Shown here: positions 9,109-18,810 of the stretch, piece by piece
How the letters are laid out: each line of letters begins with the position of its first letter
Position numbering within the stretch: position 1 is the first letter of the stretch
Assembly: GCF_004354555.1 (NCBI RefSeq)
Contig: NZ_PUFH01000002.1
Coordinates: 1 to 64,000 of the forward strand
Source of the DNA: Leuconostoc citreum
GTDB taxonomy: Bacteria > Bacillota > Bacilli > Lactobacillales > Lactobacillaceae
DNA length: 64,000 bases
Reading direction: 5' to 3'
Translations under genes and position numbers: made by a program
Notes under the pieces: generated by a model
Databases searched by the model: none
What the model saw: only the letters and a program-made list of their open reading frames with translations
Told to the model about the DNA's origin: nothing

Positions 9109-10256
9109 ACTTGCCAGTGTTGATTTCCTATCAGCATGCTCATCCCCATACCACCAGCAACACATAGCGTGGCAATACCCAACGCCGGTTGTGTGATGCG
9201 ATTTAAACTATTCAATAATCGCGCAATCATAATGCCACCCGTAGCACCATAGGGATGACCATAAGCTAACGCGCCACCTAATGGATTTAATTGTTCATCG
9301 GTAATTTTTAACGCTGCTTGGCATAAAATACTTTGCACGGCAAAAGCCTCATTAAGTTCCACAACTGCAATATCAGACATATTTAGTGCATATTTGTCTA
9401 ATAACTTTTGTGTGGCAGCAATTGGACCCAGAATGAATTTTTCAGGCGCAATGCCTACGGTCGTATGCCCTAAATAATACCCCGCCATTGCTTCCCCTGT
9501 TTGACTTCCCGTCATCAGCACCGTTGCCGCACCATCATTAATCGGACAACTATTGCCCGCAGTCACCGTACCACCAGAACGAAACGCCGGCTTCAATTGG
9601 TGTAATTTACTAAGCGAGGTATCAAATCTCGGACACTGGTCTTGTGTGATATTGACTGACGCCTGACTAAAAGGAACAATTTCAGCATTGATTTGCTTAT
9701 TTTCAAAAGCTTTTTTTGCTTTTTGATGGCTGTTGCACGCGTAATTATCCTGTTGCTCGCGTGAAATGTTATAACGAGAGCTCATATTTTCCGCCACAAT
9801 ACCCATGTCTAAGTCCAGTTGCCCTTCTGGTACCATTGGAAAGCGTTTAAGTGGCTCATTTGTTTCTCGATCAATTGTCACATAACTACGGGAAGTACTT
9901 TCGACGCCACCCGCAACGACTAATTTGGCATCCTGATTCAAGATGGCTTGGGCGCCGGAAGCAATAGCCACCAAACCAGAAGCACATTGCGCATCTATAG
10001 TATAAGCTGGTGTGCTCGAACCTATCCCAGCGGCTAAAGCTGCACGACGTGCAATATTTCCCCCTTGATTCGTGACATTGCCTAAAATGACTTGATCAAC
10101 CTGCTTTAAACGATGTGTTGATAGCATGGCTACCTGCTGTTGTAACAAATTAGCAACAAGTGTCTCAGGCGACTGTTCTGTGTATAAACCATTAATTTTA
10201 CCAATTGGGAGACGTTTTGCACTTAATATGCCTACCGGTGTTGTCAAGTTATTCAT
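9105..10256 (-). CDS. Acetyl-CoA C-acetyltransferase (thiolase)
   Basis: This 383-residue thiolase condenses two acetyl-CoA to acetoacetyl-CoA or runs the reverse reaction. The acyl-accepting Cys lies in DAQCASGLVAI, the NEAFAVQ loop and the GHPYGATG His motif follow, and the second catalytic Cys is in TLCVAGGMG near the C terminus, so all active-site residues are present. The ATG at 10256 is 7 bases after AGGAG and its ATGA overlaps the ligase stop codon; the ATG six bases earlier would sit too close to the ribosome site. It could feed the mevalonate pathway, but coupling to an acyl-CoA ligase also allows fatty-acid or CoA-thioester metabolism. Confidence 0.88.
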   Translation of the reverse strand: MNNLTTPVGILSAKRLPIGKINGLYTEQSPETLVANLLQQQVAMLSTHRLKQVDQVILGNVTNQGGNIARRAALAAGIGSSTPAYTIDAQCASGLVAIASGAQAILNQDAKLVVAGGVESTSRSYVTIDRETNEPLKRFPMVPEGQLDLDMGIVAENMSSRYNISREQQDNYACNSHQKAKKAFENKQINAEIVPFSQASVNITQDQCPRFDTSLSKLHQLKPAFRSGGTVTAGNSCPINDGAATVLMTGSQTGEAMAGYYLGHTTVGIAPEKFILGPIAATQKLLDKYALNMSDIAVVELNEAFAVQSILCQAALKITDEQLNPLGGALAYGHPYGATGGIMIARLLNSLNRITQPALGIATLCVAGGMGMSMLIGNQHWQV

Positions 10257-11533
10257 GTCCATTCTCCTGCCACGTATCGCAAGGCTAATTGCGTTCGTGA
10301 AATTTTTTGTTGCTTTGTTTTTGGGATCTCAGATACAAAAATGTATTGGCTTGGGCGTTTATAAGCTGGGGTCTGCTCTGCCATCACCATTTGTAGCTTA
10401 TCTAAGGGCTTATTTGTGACCACCATAGCAACAATTTTCTCACCATAAGTGCTGTCTGGCACGCCAAAGACAACCGCTGCCGTTGTGATTGTTTGCAAAA
10501 TGGTTTCAAGTTGACTAGGATAAATTTTATTGCCACCATGATTAATGACATCACTTGCGCGACCGTAAACAAATAGCTGCTCATCTTGATAATCGCCTAC
10601 ATCATCTGTCTCAACAAAGGTTATTTTTTGTGTTGATCCTAAATAGCCACTAAATAGATAGGGACTAGCAACTGTGATATGTTGGTTTGTAAATGTTAGT
10701 TCAACATCCGCAAACAGTCGGCCAACTTGGTTGACCTTTTTTCCGTGCATCAAGTTTTGAAAAGCAATTAAACTGGTCTCCGATGCCCCATATAATTCGT
10801 ATAGTGCCTGTTGCGGGTATAAGCGATGCCAATCTCTGACTAATGACGGTGTTAATTCGCCACCGCAAGAAACAACCCCTTTAACCTGTGCATCATCCGC
10901 CCAACCACGATATTTTGCTGTCATGAAGGTTGGTACAGTGTAGACTAACGTTGCTGACGTCAATTGCTGCTGTTGCTGACGTGTATAGCAATAAAATGTT
11001 TTACCAAGATATAAGCTTAATAGTAAACTATGCAATCCGAGCGACGTAGCCATTGGACTCGTTGTCATCACCCCTGCATAGTCAGTCATTTCGAATGCTT
11101 TTTCACATTGTTTAAAACCAAGCTGCCAGGACAACCAGTCACGTTGATAAAATTTAGGGGTTCCGGTTGTGCCCGAGGTCATACCTAAAAATAGCAAGTT
11201 TGAGCGAGTAATAGGCTTTTTTTTACTGACAGCGCAATCGTCTAGCCACTGCCAGTCTATTGCAGACAATAAAGTAGCTAGTTGTGGCGCCTCTCTTTGA
11301 TTAACTACCACAGGTACGCAGCCTGCTTTATGAATGGCTAAAAACTGACTAATAAATGTGAGGTTACTTTGTGCAATTAAAACCACATATGGCGCATTGA
11401 ATTGATGCGCCTTATAAACAGCTGCCACTTTATCTGCCAGTTCGCCATAATTGTATGCCCGCCCGTTATCTACAATTGCCGTTTTGTTTTGATATTTTTG
11501 AACCAATTTTGCAAAATCAAAATCACGTGTCAT
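10253..11533 (-). CDS. AMP-forming acyl-CoA ligase (MenE/FadD-like)
   Basis: This adenylate-forming enzyme of 426 residues is short, like MenE-type ligases. It has the phosphate-binding loop MTSGTTGTPK, the adenine motif YELYGASET, the hinge region YGRASDVINHGGNKIYP and a C-terminal catalytic Lys in PKTKQQKISR. It activates a carboxylic acid to an acyl-AMP and transfers it to CoA. Likely substrates are o-succinylbenzoate or a fatty acid; the downstream thiolase (ATGA overlap) favours an acyl-CoA pathway, while menB elsewhere in the window keeps MenE possible. The ATG at 11533 follows AAGGGG; the longer open frame would begin inside the parS site and is rejected. Confidence 0.8.
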   Translation of the reverse strand: MTRDFDFAKLVQKYQNKTAIVDNGRAYNYGELADKVAAVYKAHQFNAPYVVLIAQSNLTFISQFLAIHKAGCVPVVVNQREAPQLATLLSAIDWQWLDDCAVSKKKPITRSNLLFLGMTSGTTGTPKFYQRDWLSWQLGFKQCEKAFEMTDYAGVMTTSPMATSLGLHSLLLSLYLGKTFYCYTRQQQQQLTSATLVYTVPTFMTAKYRGWADDAQVKGVVSCGGELTPSLVRDWHRLYPQQALYELYGASETSLIAFQNLMHGKKVNQVGRLFADVELTFTNQHITVASPYLFSGYLGSTQKITFVETDDVGDYQDEQLFVYGRASDVINHGGNKIYPSQLETILQTITTAAVVFGVPDSTYGEKIVAMVVTNKPLDKLQMVMAEQTPAYKRPSQYIFVSEIPKTKQQKISRTQLALRYVAGEWT

Positions 11534-11566
11534 ATTTCCCCTTAATATTTCCGGATAACCTAATGA

Positions 11567-11596
11567 AAAACGATGTTTCACGTGAAACATCGTTTT

Positions 11597-11598
<2 letters not shown>
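11567..11598. terminator. Terminator hairpin containing a perfect parS site
   Basis: AAAACGATG and CATCGTTTT flank TTTCACGTGAAA, giving a perfect long stem ending in a T run just after the xpt stop codon. The centre at 11574-11589 is TGTTTCACGTGAAACA, the canonical ParB-binding parS sequence, so the same DNA can act as an RNA hairpin and as a chromosome-segregation site. Confidence 0.85.
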
Positions 11599-12181
<583 letters not shown>

Positions 12182-13105
12182 TTATTTTCGAAAAAAACCA
12201 TTTAATGCCAATAAAAGACTTACCAAGCCCATCAGTAAAACGGTGATTACAATAGATACCCACCAGCCTTCTTGAATATCAGCAAAGGGTAACCACTTCA
12301 CATTTTCACCGTAAAAACCACTCACGATTGTTGGCACAGTTAGCACAATTGAATAAACAGTTAAGACTTTCATTGTCCAGTTTAAGTCACGATTACTTAG
12401 ATTACCATAAGCGTCTGACACTGAATTAATAACAGCCATGGCCAAGTCTGCCATGTGCTCAGCCTGTCCCACTTCAACACGCACATCATCAATATGCTCC
12501 AGTTCAAAGGCTTGCATCTCTAGTCGATAATCCTGCTTAAAGGCATCTAGCATCACATGGTTATTAGCCAATGAATTTTGAATATAAATCATTTGCGTCT
12601 GTAAGCGCAACAAGTCATTCATTTGTTTTGTCGTACGTTTTTGATGACCAAATTGCGCTTGGATAACACGACGTTTACGATTAATTTCGGTGACTTGCTC
12701 AACATAACGTGTCATCAAAGAATAGAGACCAGTCATAATAAAATCAATGGCAGTGATTTCCTCATCCGTTGCACGCTTTTGCCGATTTTTTGGCGCCAAC
12801 AAAACTGCCTGTACGTAATCTGTTACAGTATGCGAAAAAGTGTATAGATTATTATGAGCAAATAATATACCAATTGGTCGCGTCTCAACAACATCTTCAT
12901 GATAGGAAATGACATCTATCACCATCAATGATTCGTCTGCTTCTTCATCATATTCCATTCGCACAGCTTCATTATGATCGACGGCATAGCCGATAATCTC
13001 ATTAGTGAGTCTGTGCTGCTCAACCAAGGTTAAATTATCATCTGGCGTCATGTTGGATACATGGTACCAAGTAAATTGATTAAATTGTTTAACTTTTTCT
13101 ATCAT
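12182..13105 (-). CDS. CorA-family divalent cation transporter, GMN-variant
   Basis: This 307-residue protein has the CorA layout: a long cytosolic N-terminal domain rich in acidic and helical segments, then two C-terminal membrane helices (about 243-265 and 280-303). CorA pentamers transport magnesium, cobalt or related divalent cations. The signature at the end of the first membrane helix, normally YGMN, reads FYGENV here, replacing the pore Met with Glu. It overlaps the upstream GNAT gene by 17 bases and precedes xpt by 12. Ion specificity is therefore uncertain. Confidence 0.85.
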   Translation of the reverse strand: MIEKVKQFNQFTWYHVSNMTPDDNLTLVEQHRLTNEIIGYAVDHNEAVRMEYDEEADESLMVIDVISYHEDVVETRPIGILFAHNNLYTFSHTVTDYVQAVLLAPKNRQKRATDEEITAIDFIMTGLYSLMTRYVEQVTEINRKRRVIQAQFGHQKRTTKQMNDLLRLQTQMIYIQNSLANNHVMLDAFKQDYRLEMQAFELEHIDDVRVEVGQAEHMADLAMAVINSVSDAYGNLSNRDLNWTMKVLTVYSIVLTVPTIVSGFYGENVKWLPFADIQEGWWVSIVITVLLMGLVSLLLALNGFFRK

Positions 13106-13553
13106 CTCTATATGTCACATTTTCTGGTTTTGCTAATTTTGAATAACTGACAATCTTAAAGCCTTCACGCTCATAAAATCGGCGTGCAGCCTGGTTAACT
13201 AGCACAACTTTCAGTTCCAGCGGATGGTGCGCTTTTTGTCGTGCCCAAGATAATAACGCTGCCCCAATGCCTTGCCCATGCCAACCTACTTTGACAAAGA
13301 GCAAGTGCAAAAAACTATCCCATTCAGATAATGATGCAAAACCAACAATTTCATCATTTATCACAGCAACCCGAACAGTTTCTCCCTTACTGGCCCGCTG
13401 GAAATCTTCTAATTTTGGTTGTCGAAGCCATGAAAAATATTGTCGACGGGTTGTGAGATAAATTTGTGATAAAGCAACGACATCATCAGGCACCATATCA
13501 CGCAATATCAAGTTGTTGATACCAGAAATAACCTTGTCTTGATTGTTTCCCAT
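13089..13553 (-). CDS. GNAT-family N-acetyltransferase
   Basis: This 154-residue single-domain GNAT enzyme shows motif A in FVKVGWHGQGIGAALLSWA (the QGIGAAL pyrophosphate loop) and NQAARRFYEREGFKIV near the C terminus, the classic acetyl-CoA and dimer segment. It is the first gene of the GNAT-corA-xpt operon and its end overlaps corA by 17 bases. The acetyl acceptor is unknown. Confidence 0.83.
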   Translation of the reverse strand: MGNNQDKVISGINNLILRDMVPDDVVALSQIYLTTRRQYFSWLRQPKLEDFQRASKGETVRVAVINDEIVGFASLSEWDSFLHLLFVKVGWHGQGIGAALLSWARQKAHHPLELKVVLVNQAARRFYEREGFKIVSYSKLAKPENVTYRDDRKS

Positions 13554-13649
13554 AATTATCTACCTACTAAATGGTCAAATTGTTCAATACATTAAAGTTT
13601 ATTATAGCAGTTTTGAACTATTGAAGCGTTCTTGAGACTAAATTATTTA

Positions 13650-15323
13650 TTAAATATTTGTTTTTTGTAACATCACCATCTGCCAAATAACGTCAGCGTA
13701 TCTCGCCTGTTTGTTAAATTGTGTTAGTAGCGCCCGCGTCTGTTTAGGATAATCTGTAATATACCCCGTCACTCCGAGCGCATACGCGGTGGCAATATCA
13801 GATTTCTGATTCAAAGTCCAAACATAAAGTGCCTTGTGATACTGTGTTACACGTTGGGCCAAATTTGCGTTCGCATTTGAATACTCGATGGCGTAAAAAC
13901 GACTAAACTTGGCCCCATCAATACTATTAACAACGGGAGATAACAGGCCCATAGGTTGATTCATGTGTTCTGATAAGCGTTTAATTATATTTTGATTCAA
14001 CGATTGTAATTGTGCATGATTTGCTTTCAAAGCCTCACCATAGCGATTTTGAAAGTCCAATAACGCCTGTGTCGTGATTGTATCACTGATTTTTAATTCA
14101 ACTAAAAGTTTTTGATGTAATTGATTAGCACGCGAAATATAATCATTAAATGAGGTTACGCTGAGTGTTTGACCTTTTGTGCGGTAACGAATTGTTTTCA
14201 ATGTCTGCCACGAAGTCTCATCTATCTTGTAGCTTTTGCCATCAGTAGCCTTAATATCACCATCGTGACTTAATACATAGACCCCATCACGCGTTGGCTG
14301 AATATCAATTTCAACAAAATCAGGCTTTGTTTGTGCCACTTGTGTCAGTGTCGCAAGCGTATTTGGTGCTTGTTTTTCTGAAGCTATTCCTTTATGAGCT
14401 ATGACAACTGTATTTTTATTTGGTTCCCTAACAAATTTTCCAGACAAAAAACTACTAAAAATACCAATTATCATTAATATACCCAAATAACTCACACCCA
14501 TTAATAAACTTTTAGTTGATTTCGATTGTGTTTCGGGTTTAACCAATGCTGTGTAGAATAAGTAACATTGACTTGTCACAATGTAAAAATAACCAATGCC
14601 AATAGCAATGAGAGCGTTGGCTATCCAACGTTTTTGTTCGCCCACTAGGAATTGATCCAAACCTTTTTGTATCAAAAATAGCACAATTATGACGAGTGCA
14701 ATGCACCCCAGCAATTTTATGCCAAAATACAATACAGACCTATTTTGCTGGCGTGTTTCCTGCCAACTTTGCTTGATATTTTTCTTCATCCCTTGTGCTG
14801 TCGTGATGGCAAAATAAGCGACTAAATATAAGCGAAAAGCTAGCCATAATAAAATCAAATAACTAACAACCGATAGACACCAAATTATTGGATTTTGAAT
14901 CACATCAATAAATGTTTTTGGCATTGTCAAATAATAAGCCACTGGGAATTTAAAGCCAATTTGTGTTAACGGCACGCTCAATAGCAACATCAGTAGCACA
15001 CTCAAATGTATTTGGCCAGATTTCAATGCCTTAATATAATACCGCCGATTTAACTGATGCCAAGAGAGCAACATGATTGTCACAGCTAACGTCACTAATA
15101 AACCCCAAATAACTAGATAACCGACCAGCGTGATGGTATATGTACGCCAATTTTGTGCCATAAAATGGCCTAATTTTTGCAAACTACCTGTCGCAATGTC
15201 ATAAGCTGGTGGTTGAAATGACTGTAGTGTGTCAACAATCTTTGCTGTTAGCATATTAAACAAAAATAACAAACTAGCGGTCAATAGCAGTAGCTGGCCA
15301 TGATGCAATCTCTCTTTTATCAT
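13650..15323 (-). CDS. Membrane-anchored glycerophosphodiester phosphodiesterase
   Basis: This 557-residue protein has an N-terminal membrane domain with about six to seven hydrophobic helices in residues 10-300 (GDPD_memb type), followed by a GDPD catalytic domain. Catalytic segments are AHKGIASEKQAPNT, EIDIQPTRDG and LSHDG, with VELKIS further on, matching the metal-binding and acid-base residues of GDPD TIM barrels. It hydrolyses glycerophosphodiesters, possibly from lipids or lipoteichoic acid turnover, with the active site likely extracellular. The ATG at 15323 is 8 bases after GGAG; an upstream in-frame GTG abuts the ribosome site. Confidence 0.87.
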   Translation of the reverse strand: MIKERLHHGQLLLLTASLLFLFNMLTAKIVDTLQSFQPPAYDIATGSLQKLGHFMAQNWRTYTITLVGYLVIWGLLVTLAVTIMLLSWHQLNRRYYIKALKSGQIHLSVLLMLLLSVPLTQIGFKFPVAYYLTMPKTFIDVIQNPIIWCLSVVSYLILLWLAFRLYLVAYFAITTAQGMKKNIKQSWQETRQQNRSVLYFGIKLLGCIALVIIVLFLIQKGLDQFLVGEQKRWIANALIAIGIGYFYIVTSQCYLFYTALVKPETQSKSTKSLLMGVSYLGILMIIGIFSSFLSGKFVREPNKNTVVIAHKGIASEKQAPNTLATLTQVAQTKPDFVEIDIQPTRDGVYVLSHDGDIKATDGKSYKIDETSWQTLKTIRYRTKGQTLSVTSFNDYISRANQLHQKLLVELKISDTITTQALLDFQNRYGEALKANHAQLQSLNQNIIKRLSEHMNQPMGLLSPVVNSIDGAKFSRFYAIEYSNANANLAQRVTQYHKALYVWTLNQKSDIATAYALGVTGYITDYPKQTRALLTQFNKQARYADVIWQMVMLQKTNI

Positions 15324-15393
15324 TCTACACACTCCAAATTTATGATTATTAGGTTAGCATACCACGTTTACACGGTGTCGTCTTTAGAATAAT

Positions 15394-15430
15394 AAAAAGC
15401 CATGTTACTGATTTCGTAACATGGCTTTTT
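15394..15430 (-). terminator. Terminator of the rpmH-rnpA-yidC operon
   Basis: AAAAAGCCATGTTAC and GTAACATGGCTTTTT form a perfect 15-bp stem with a 7-base loop directly downstream of yidC. Being symmetric, it could also work on the other strand. Confidence 0.9.
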
Positions 15431-15444
15431 ATTAATTCTTATAA

Positions 15445-16284
15445 TTAACGCTTAGCACTACGCTTTGCTTTTTTAATTTTACGTTTCATATCGCGTTCTT
15501 TTTGCGCCGCTAATTCACGTTCACGACGAATCTTAAATGGATTCTGTAAGAAGAACGTTTGAATTGTTTGGAATAAGTTTCCGACAACCCAGTAAAGTGA
15601 CAAAGCACTTGGTACAGCCATCGCTGAGAAGAAGATAACAACTGGAAAAATATATGGCATCGCTTTTGTCATACCATTTTGTTCCGGTGTTGATTGCATT
15701 GACAGCCAAGATGAAGCAAAAGTAAAGACTGCAGCCAGCACTGGCAACACATAATAAGGGTCATGACTACCTAATTGTAACCATAAAAACTTACCAGATT
15801 TTAAAACTGGTGAATTATAAATTGATTGATACAAAGCAAACAATACTGGCATTTGGACAATTAATGGCAACATTGAAGCAAACGGATTAACACCCTCTTT
15901 TTTATAGAGTGCCTGTTGTTCAGCCATCATTAATTGACGACTTTCAGTATCTTTTCCAGGATACTTGGCTTGCAAGGCTTTTAATGCTGGTTGCACAACT
16001 TGCATCTTCATCATTGATTGAATCTGATAAACCATTAATGGCAAAATCAAGAAACGAATCAGAATTGTGAAAACAATAATGCCTAATCCATAATTATTGC
16101 CAAACCATGCTGAGGTGCCTAATATTGACGACGTAAAAGCAGCCACAATGGCGCTCCAAAAGCTATTAGAAGCAACATGCCCTTTAAATGTTAAACTAGC
16201 AACAATAATAATGGCCAACGCAATAATCGCAAGAATAATTGGTAATGGGCCAATCCTTTTTAAAATGTTCTCAAAACGTTTCAT
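15445..16284 (-). CDS. yidC: YidC/Oxa1 membrane protein insertase
   Basis: YidC inserts and folds membrane proteins, with or without SecYEG. The 279-residue length is typical of Gram-positive YidC. It has an N-terminal membrane segment (about 12-32), a conserved insertase core with GIIVFTILIRFLILPL carrying the hydrophilic-groove Arg, PFASMLPLIVQMPVLFALYQ, three further helices, and a very basic C-terminal tail (RRERELAAQKERDMKRK) for ribosome contact. Unlike most Gram-positive homologues it has no lipobox Cys after the first helix. It overlaps rnpA by 4 bases in the rpmH-rnpA-yidC operon. Confidence 0.95.
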   Translation of the reverse strand: MKRFENILKRIGPLPIILAIIALAIIIVASLTFKGHVASNSFWSAIVAAFTSSILGTSAWFGNNYGLGIIVFTILIRFLILPLMVYQIQSMMKMQVVQPALKALQAKYPGKDTESRQLMMAEQQALYKKEGVNPFASMLPLIVQMPVLFALYQSIYNSPVLKSGKFLWLQLGSHDPYYVLPVLAAVFTFASSWLSMQSTPEQNGMTKAMPYIFPVVIFFSAMAVPSALSLYWVVGNLFQTIQTFFLQNPFKIRRERELAAQKERDMKRKIKKAKRSAKR

Positions 16285-16631
16285 TTATCTTCTACTTTCA
16301 ATATATCAGCTAACTTTAGCACATGGATAATCTGTTCTTTAATAAATTTTTGGCTTTGCTTAGCAACAGCCGGCCGTGCGATGACTAGTAAGTCGATATC
16401 GTGCGGTAAATCCGACTTCAATTCTAAAATACTTTGTCTGATTCGCCTTTTAACCCACACACGATCATGTGCTTTACCAACTTTTTTGCTGACCGAAAGC
16501 CCCAAACGGAAATGCTTTTGCTCGGGCTTATCAATGTGGTATACAATAAAATATTTGTTGGCTACTGACTGATGTTTATTGAAAACGATTTGAAAATCAG
16601 CAGGCTTTTTAATTCGAAAAGTTTTTCTCAT
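16281..16631 (-). CDS. rnpA: Ribonuclease P protein component
   Basis: RnpA is the 116-residue protein subunit that helps the RNase P ribozyme bind precursor tRNA. The N-terminal MRKTFRIKKPADFQIVF and the RNR-type motif region GKAHDRVWVKRRIRQ (about 52-66) are diagnostic. It lies downstream of rpmH and overlaps yidC, the nearly universal order near oriC. The spacer from rpmH contains a terminator-like hairpin. Confidence 0.96.
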   Translation of the reverse strand: MRKTFRIKKPADFQIVFNKHQSVANKYFIVYHIDKPEQKHFRLGLSVSKKVGKAHDRVWVKRRIRQSILELKSDLPHDIDLLVIARPAVAKQSQKFIKEQIIHVLKLADILKVEDK

Positions 16632-16728
16632 TAGTTCTGGACTCTCTTGCAGGATATGTACGCGGTTATAGCCGCATGAAACTCAGTGACACGCTGTGCT
16701 TTTAGAGAAAAATCAGACGTATCGAAAT

Positions 16729-16753
16729 AAAAAAGCCACTGCTTAGCAGCGAC
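16729..16753 (-). terminator. Terminator-like hairpin between rpmH and rnpA
   Basis: The minus strand reads GTCGCTGC, loop TAA, GCAGTGGC followed by six Ts; two pairs are G-U. It lies just past the rpmH stop codon and could make rpmH mRNA more abundant than rnpA-yidC mRNA. Confidence 0.6.
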
Positions 16754-16757
16754 CTTG

Positions 16758-16892
16758 TTAGGCTGATAGAACCTTGCGGCCCTTTGCACGACGGCGAGCC
16801 AAAACTTTACGACCGTTGCTCGTGCTCATACGCTTACGGAATCCGTGTACGCGTTCACGATGGCGTTTCTTTGGTTGGTATGTACGCTTCAT
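16758..16892 (-). CDS. rpmH: 50S ribosomal protein L34
   Basis: This 44-residue, highly basic protein begins [18 protein letters not shown] and ends AKGRKVLSA, the near-invariant L34 sequence. The ATG at 16892 follows a strong GGAGGTG ribosome site. It heads the rpmH-rnpA-yidC operon next to oriC. It is shorter than usual gene-prediction cutoffs. Confidence 0.98.
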   Translation of the reverse strand: MKRTYQPKKRHRERVHGFRKRMSTSNGRKVLARRRAKGRKVLSA

Positions 16893-16948
16893 GTGTGTTC
16901 ACCTCCATTCGCGATTTTTACCTGCAAAAACTTTGCAATTCGAGTTTA

Positions 16949-16977
16949 ATCATAACATGTATTAATACCATTGGCAA
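16949..16977 (-). promoter_or_regulatory. rpmH: Sigma-A promoter of rpmH operon
   Basis: The minus strand has TTGCCA, a 17-base spacer and TATGAT, 57 bases upstream of the rpmH start. Spacing is ideal and both boxes are close to consensus. Confidence 0.75.
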
Positions 16978-17059
16978 GCTAATCTCAACAAATCTACGTA
17001 TTGTTCTTGCTGAGATGAGACTGACACTTAAATTTTACGTTAATCTGGCATAAAATACA

Positions 17060-17092
17060 ATAAAAAACCCAACCATAAGGGCTAGGCTTTGA
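17060..17092 (-). terminator. Terminator downstream of yebC
   Basis: The minus strand has CCTAGCC, loop, GGTTGGG (with G-U pairs) and then TTTTTT, directly after the yebC stop. Confidence 0.65.
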
Positions 17093-17097
17093 GTAAA

Positions 17098-17814
17098 TTA
17101 TAATGAGACGTTATGGTGAACAGTTTGTACATCTTCATCGGATTCAAGTACATCAACTAACTTCTCAAAGGTTGCTAAGTCATCTCCTTCAAGGGTCACT
17201 TCTGCTTGTGGTAACATTGTGATTTCAGTCGTTGAAAATTCTGAAACACCACTTTGTCTTAATGCGCCAATGGCTTTATGTAAGTCACTTGGTTCTGTGT
17301 ATACGACAACCTGATCATCTTGTTGCTCGGCATCACGTACGTCTACTTCGGCGTCTAGTAGCGTTTCCAATACGTCATCGGCATCATCCCCTGCAAAAAC
17401 AATCACGCCAGTTTCATCAAATAGATAACTGACTGATCCGGCAGCCCCATACGTTCCACCATTTTTGTTAAAAGCAGTGCGTACGTTTGTTGCTGTCCGG
17501 TTAACATTAGATGTTAATGTATCAACAATGATCAATGAGCCATTAGGTCCAAATCCTTCATAACGGCCGGTAATAAAAGTTTCGTCTCCGGAACCACTGG
17601 CCTTCTCTAAAGCACGTTCGATAACATGTTTTGGTACCTGTGCTTGCTTAGCACGATCAATGACAAACTTTAAAGTTGAGTTTGCTTCTGGATCAACACT
17701 GCCACCTTGTTTGGCAGCAGCATAAATTTCAATACCGTACTTACTATTCACTTTAGCGGCAGCCCCATCGGTCTGCGCTTTCTTCATTTTGATATTTTCC
17801 CACTTGCGTCCCAT
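17098..17814 (-). CDS. YebC/PmpR-family regulatory protein
   Basis: This 238-residue protein begins [17 protein letters not shown], the conserved YebC N terminus, and has the family body with [14 protein letters not shown] near 105 and an acidic C terminus. YebC proteins were annotated as transcription regulators; members are also known to help ribosomes move through proline-rich sequences. The Firmicute short N-terminal form (WENIK rather than WANIK) is typical of the YeeN-like branch. It is a single-gene unit with its own terminator. Confidence 0.9.
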   Translation of the reverse strand: MGRKWENIKMKKAQTDGAAAKVNSKYGIEIYAAAKQGGSVDPEANSTLKFVIDRAKQAQVPKHVIERALEKASGSGDETFITGRYEGFGPNGSLIIVDTLTSNVNRTATNVRTAFNKNGGTYGAAGSVSYLFDETGVIVFAGDDADDVLETLLDAEVDVRDAEQQDDQVVVYTEPSDLHKAIGALRQSGVSEFSTTEITMLPQAEVTLEGDDLATFEKLVDVLESDEDVQTVHHNVSL

Positions 17815-17910
17815 GGTTCACCTCATTAAATTTGTTTATTTTCTTATTATAATGTTTCTTTGCCGTTTTGCATTAAAAAAATCACTCATTTTATAGTAAT
17901 TAAACGCAAT

Positions 17911-18444
17911 TCACTTAATAATTCGATACTGTCCTGGTTGCAAATCTGCCAAATGATAATCACCAATATGCGTTCGAATTAATCTTAAAGTTGGTATACC
18001 AACTGCAGCTGTCATCCGTCGAACTTGGCGATTACGACCTTCTTTTATTTTTAACTGAATAAAACTCGTTGGTTGATTTTGCCGTGTGCGAATTGGTTTT
18101 TCCCGCGCCCATAACCACTTAGGATATGGTATTCGTTTTACTTTCGCTGGTAATGTTAAGCCATCCTTAAGGTCGACACCCTGCTCAAGCTGTTTAAGTT
18201 GCGCTTTGGTGGGGATTCCTTCGACTTGTACAACATAAGTTTTGTAAGCTTTATTATCTGGATCAGTCAATGCATGGTTCAAATGCCCTTGATCTGTCAA
18301 CAACAAAAGCCCCTCACTATCCATGTCCAAACGCCCAGCAGCATATACACGTGGTATATCAATATAGTCTGCTAAGGTTGCACGGCCTTCAGTGTCGGTA
18401 AACTTCGTTAAAACATTATAGGGTTTGTTAAACAATACAATCAT
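17911..18444 (-). CDS. Pseudouridine synthase, RluE/RsuA family
   Basis: This 177-residue enzyme isomerises a specific uridine in rRNA. The catalytic Asp lies in [16 protein letters not shown], and [15 protein letters not shown] and RLIRTHIG are the other two RsuA-family motifs. There is no N-terminal S4 domain, as in RluE, which modifies 23S rRNA; the exact site is inferred. The reading frame is also open from an ATG at 18453. The start at 18444 is preferred because an extended -10 box (TGTTATAAT) ends only 7 bases upstream, implying a leaderless or nearly leaderless mRNA. Confidence 0.88.
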   Translation of the reverse strand: MIVLFNKPYNVLTKFTDTEGRATLADYIDIPRVYAAGRLDMDSEGLLLLTDQGHLNHALTDPDNKAYKTYVVQVEGIPTKAQLKQLEQGVDLKDGLTLPAKVKRIPYPKWLWAREKPIRTRQNQPTSFIQLKIKEGRNRQVRRMTAAVGIPTLRLIRTHIGDYHLADLQPGQYRIIK

Positions 18445-18523
18445 ACGCCCCATTATAACAAATATTGTGGTATTAAAAACATTAAAATTTAAGCACCTTA
18501 AGATTTTCTTTACAATTCACAAT

Positions 18524-18810
18524 GTTATCCAAAAACAACAACAACCCTGTGTAACAACAAGGTTCTTTCATTTTTTACCCACAAGGCTATTTGGCACTTA
18601 TCCACATATCCACAACTTGTGATTACAAAATTGTGGATAATGTTCATAACAAACCTCAAATATTGTCCTTACCCACTTTAGCGTGTGCACAACATTGTTT
18701 CTTTGTGGATAACTCGCACATTTGTTCGTGTTTCTATCCACATTCTGTTTATTTCTGTGTCCACAGTTGTTGATATTCTATAAAGTTGTCCTTCACCTGT
18801 GGAAAACTAA
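18524..18810. other. oriC, upstream DnaA-box cluster
   Basis: This 480-base gene-free region before dnaA contains three perfect DnaA boxes (TTATCCACA): 18598-18606 on plus, 18632-18640 and 18704-18712 on minus. One-mismatch boxes lie at 18525-18533, 18606-18614, 18734-18742 and 18798-18806. The density, AT-rich context and position before dnaA define the incA/incB-type part of a bipartite Firmicute origin. Confidence 0.92.

Noticed and set aside
10253-11533. Firm assignment of the acyl-CoA ligase as MenE
   Set aside because: Motifs support an adenylate-forming CoA ligase, but thiolase coupling makes other acids equally plausible.
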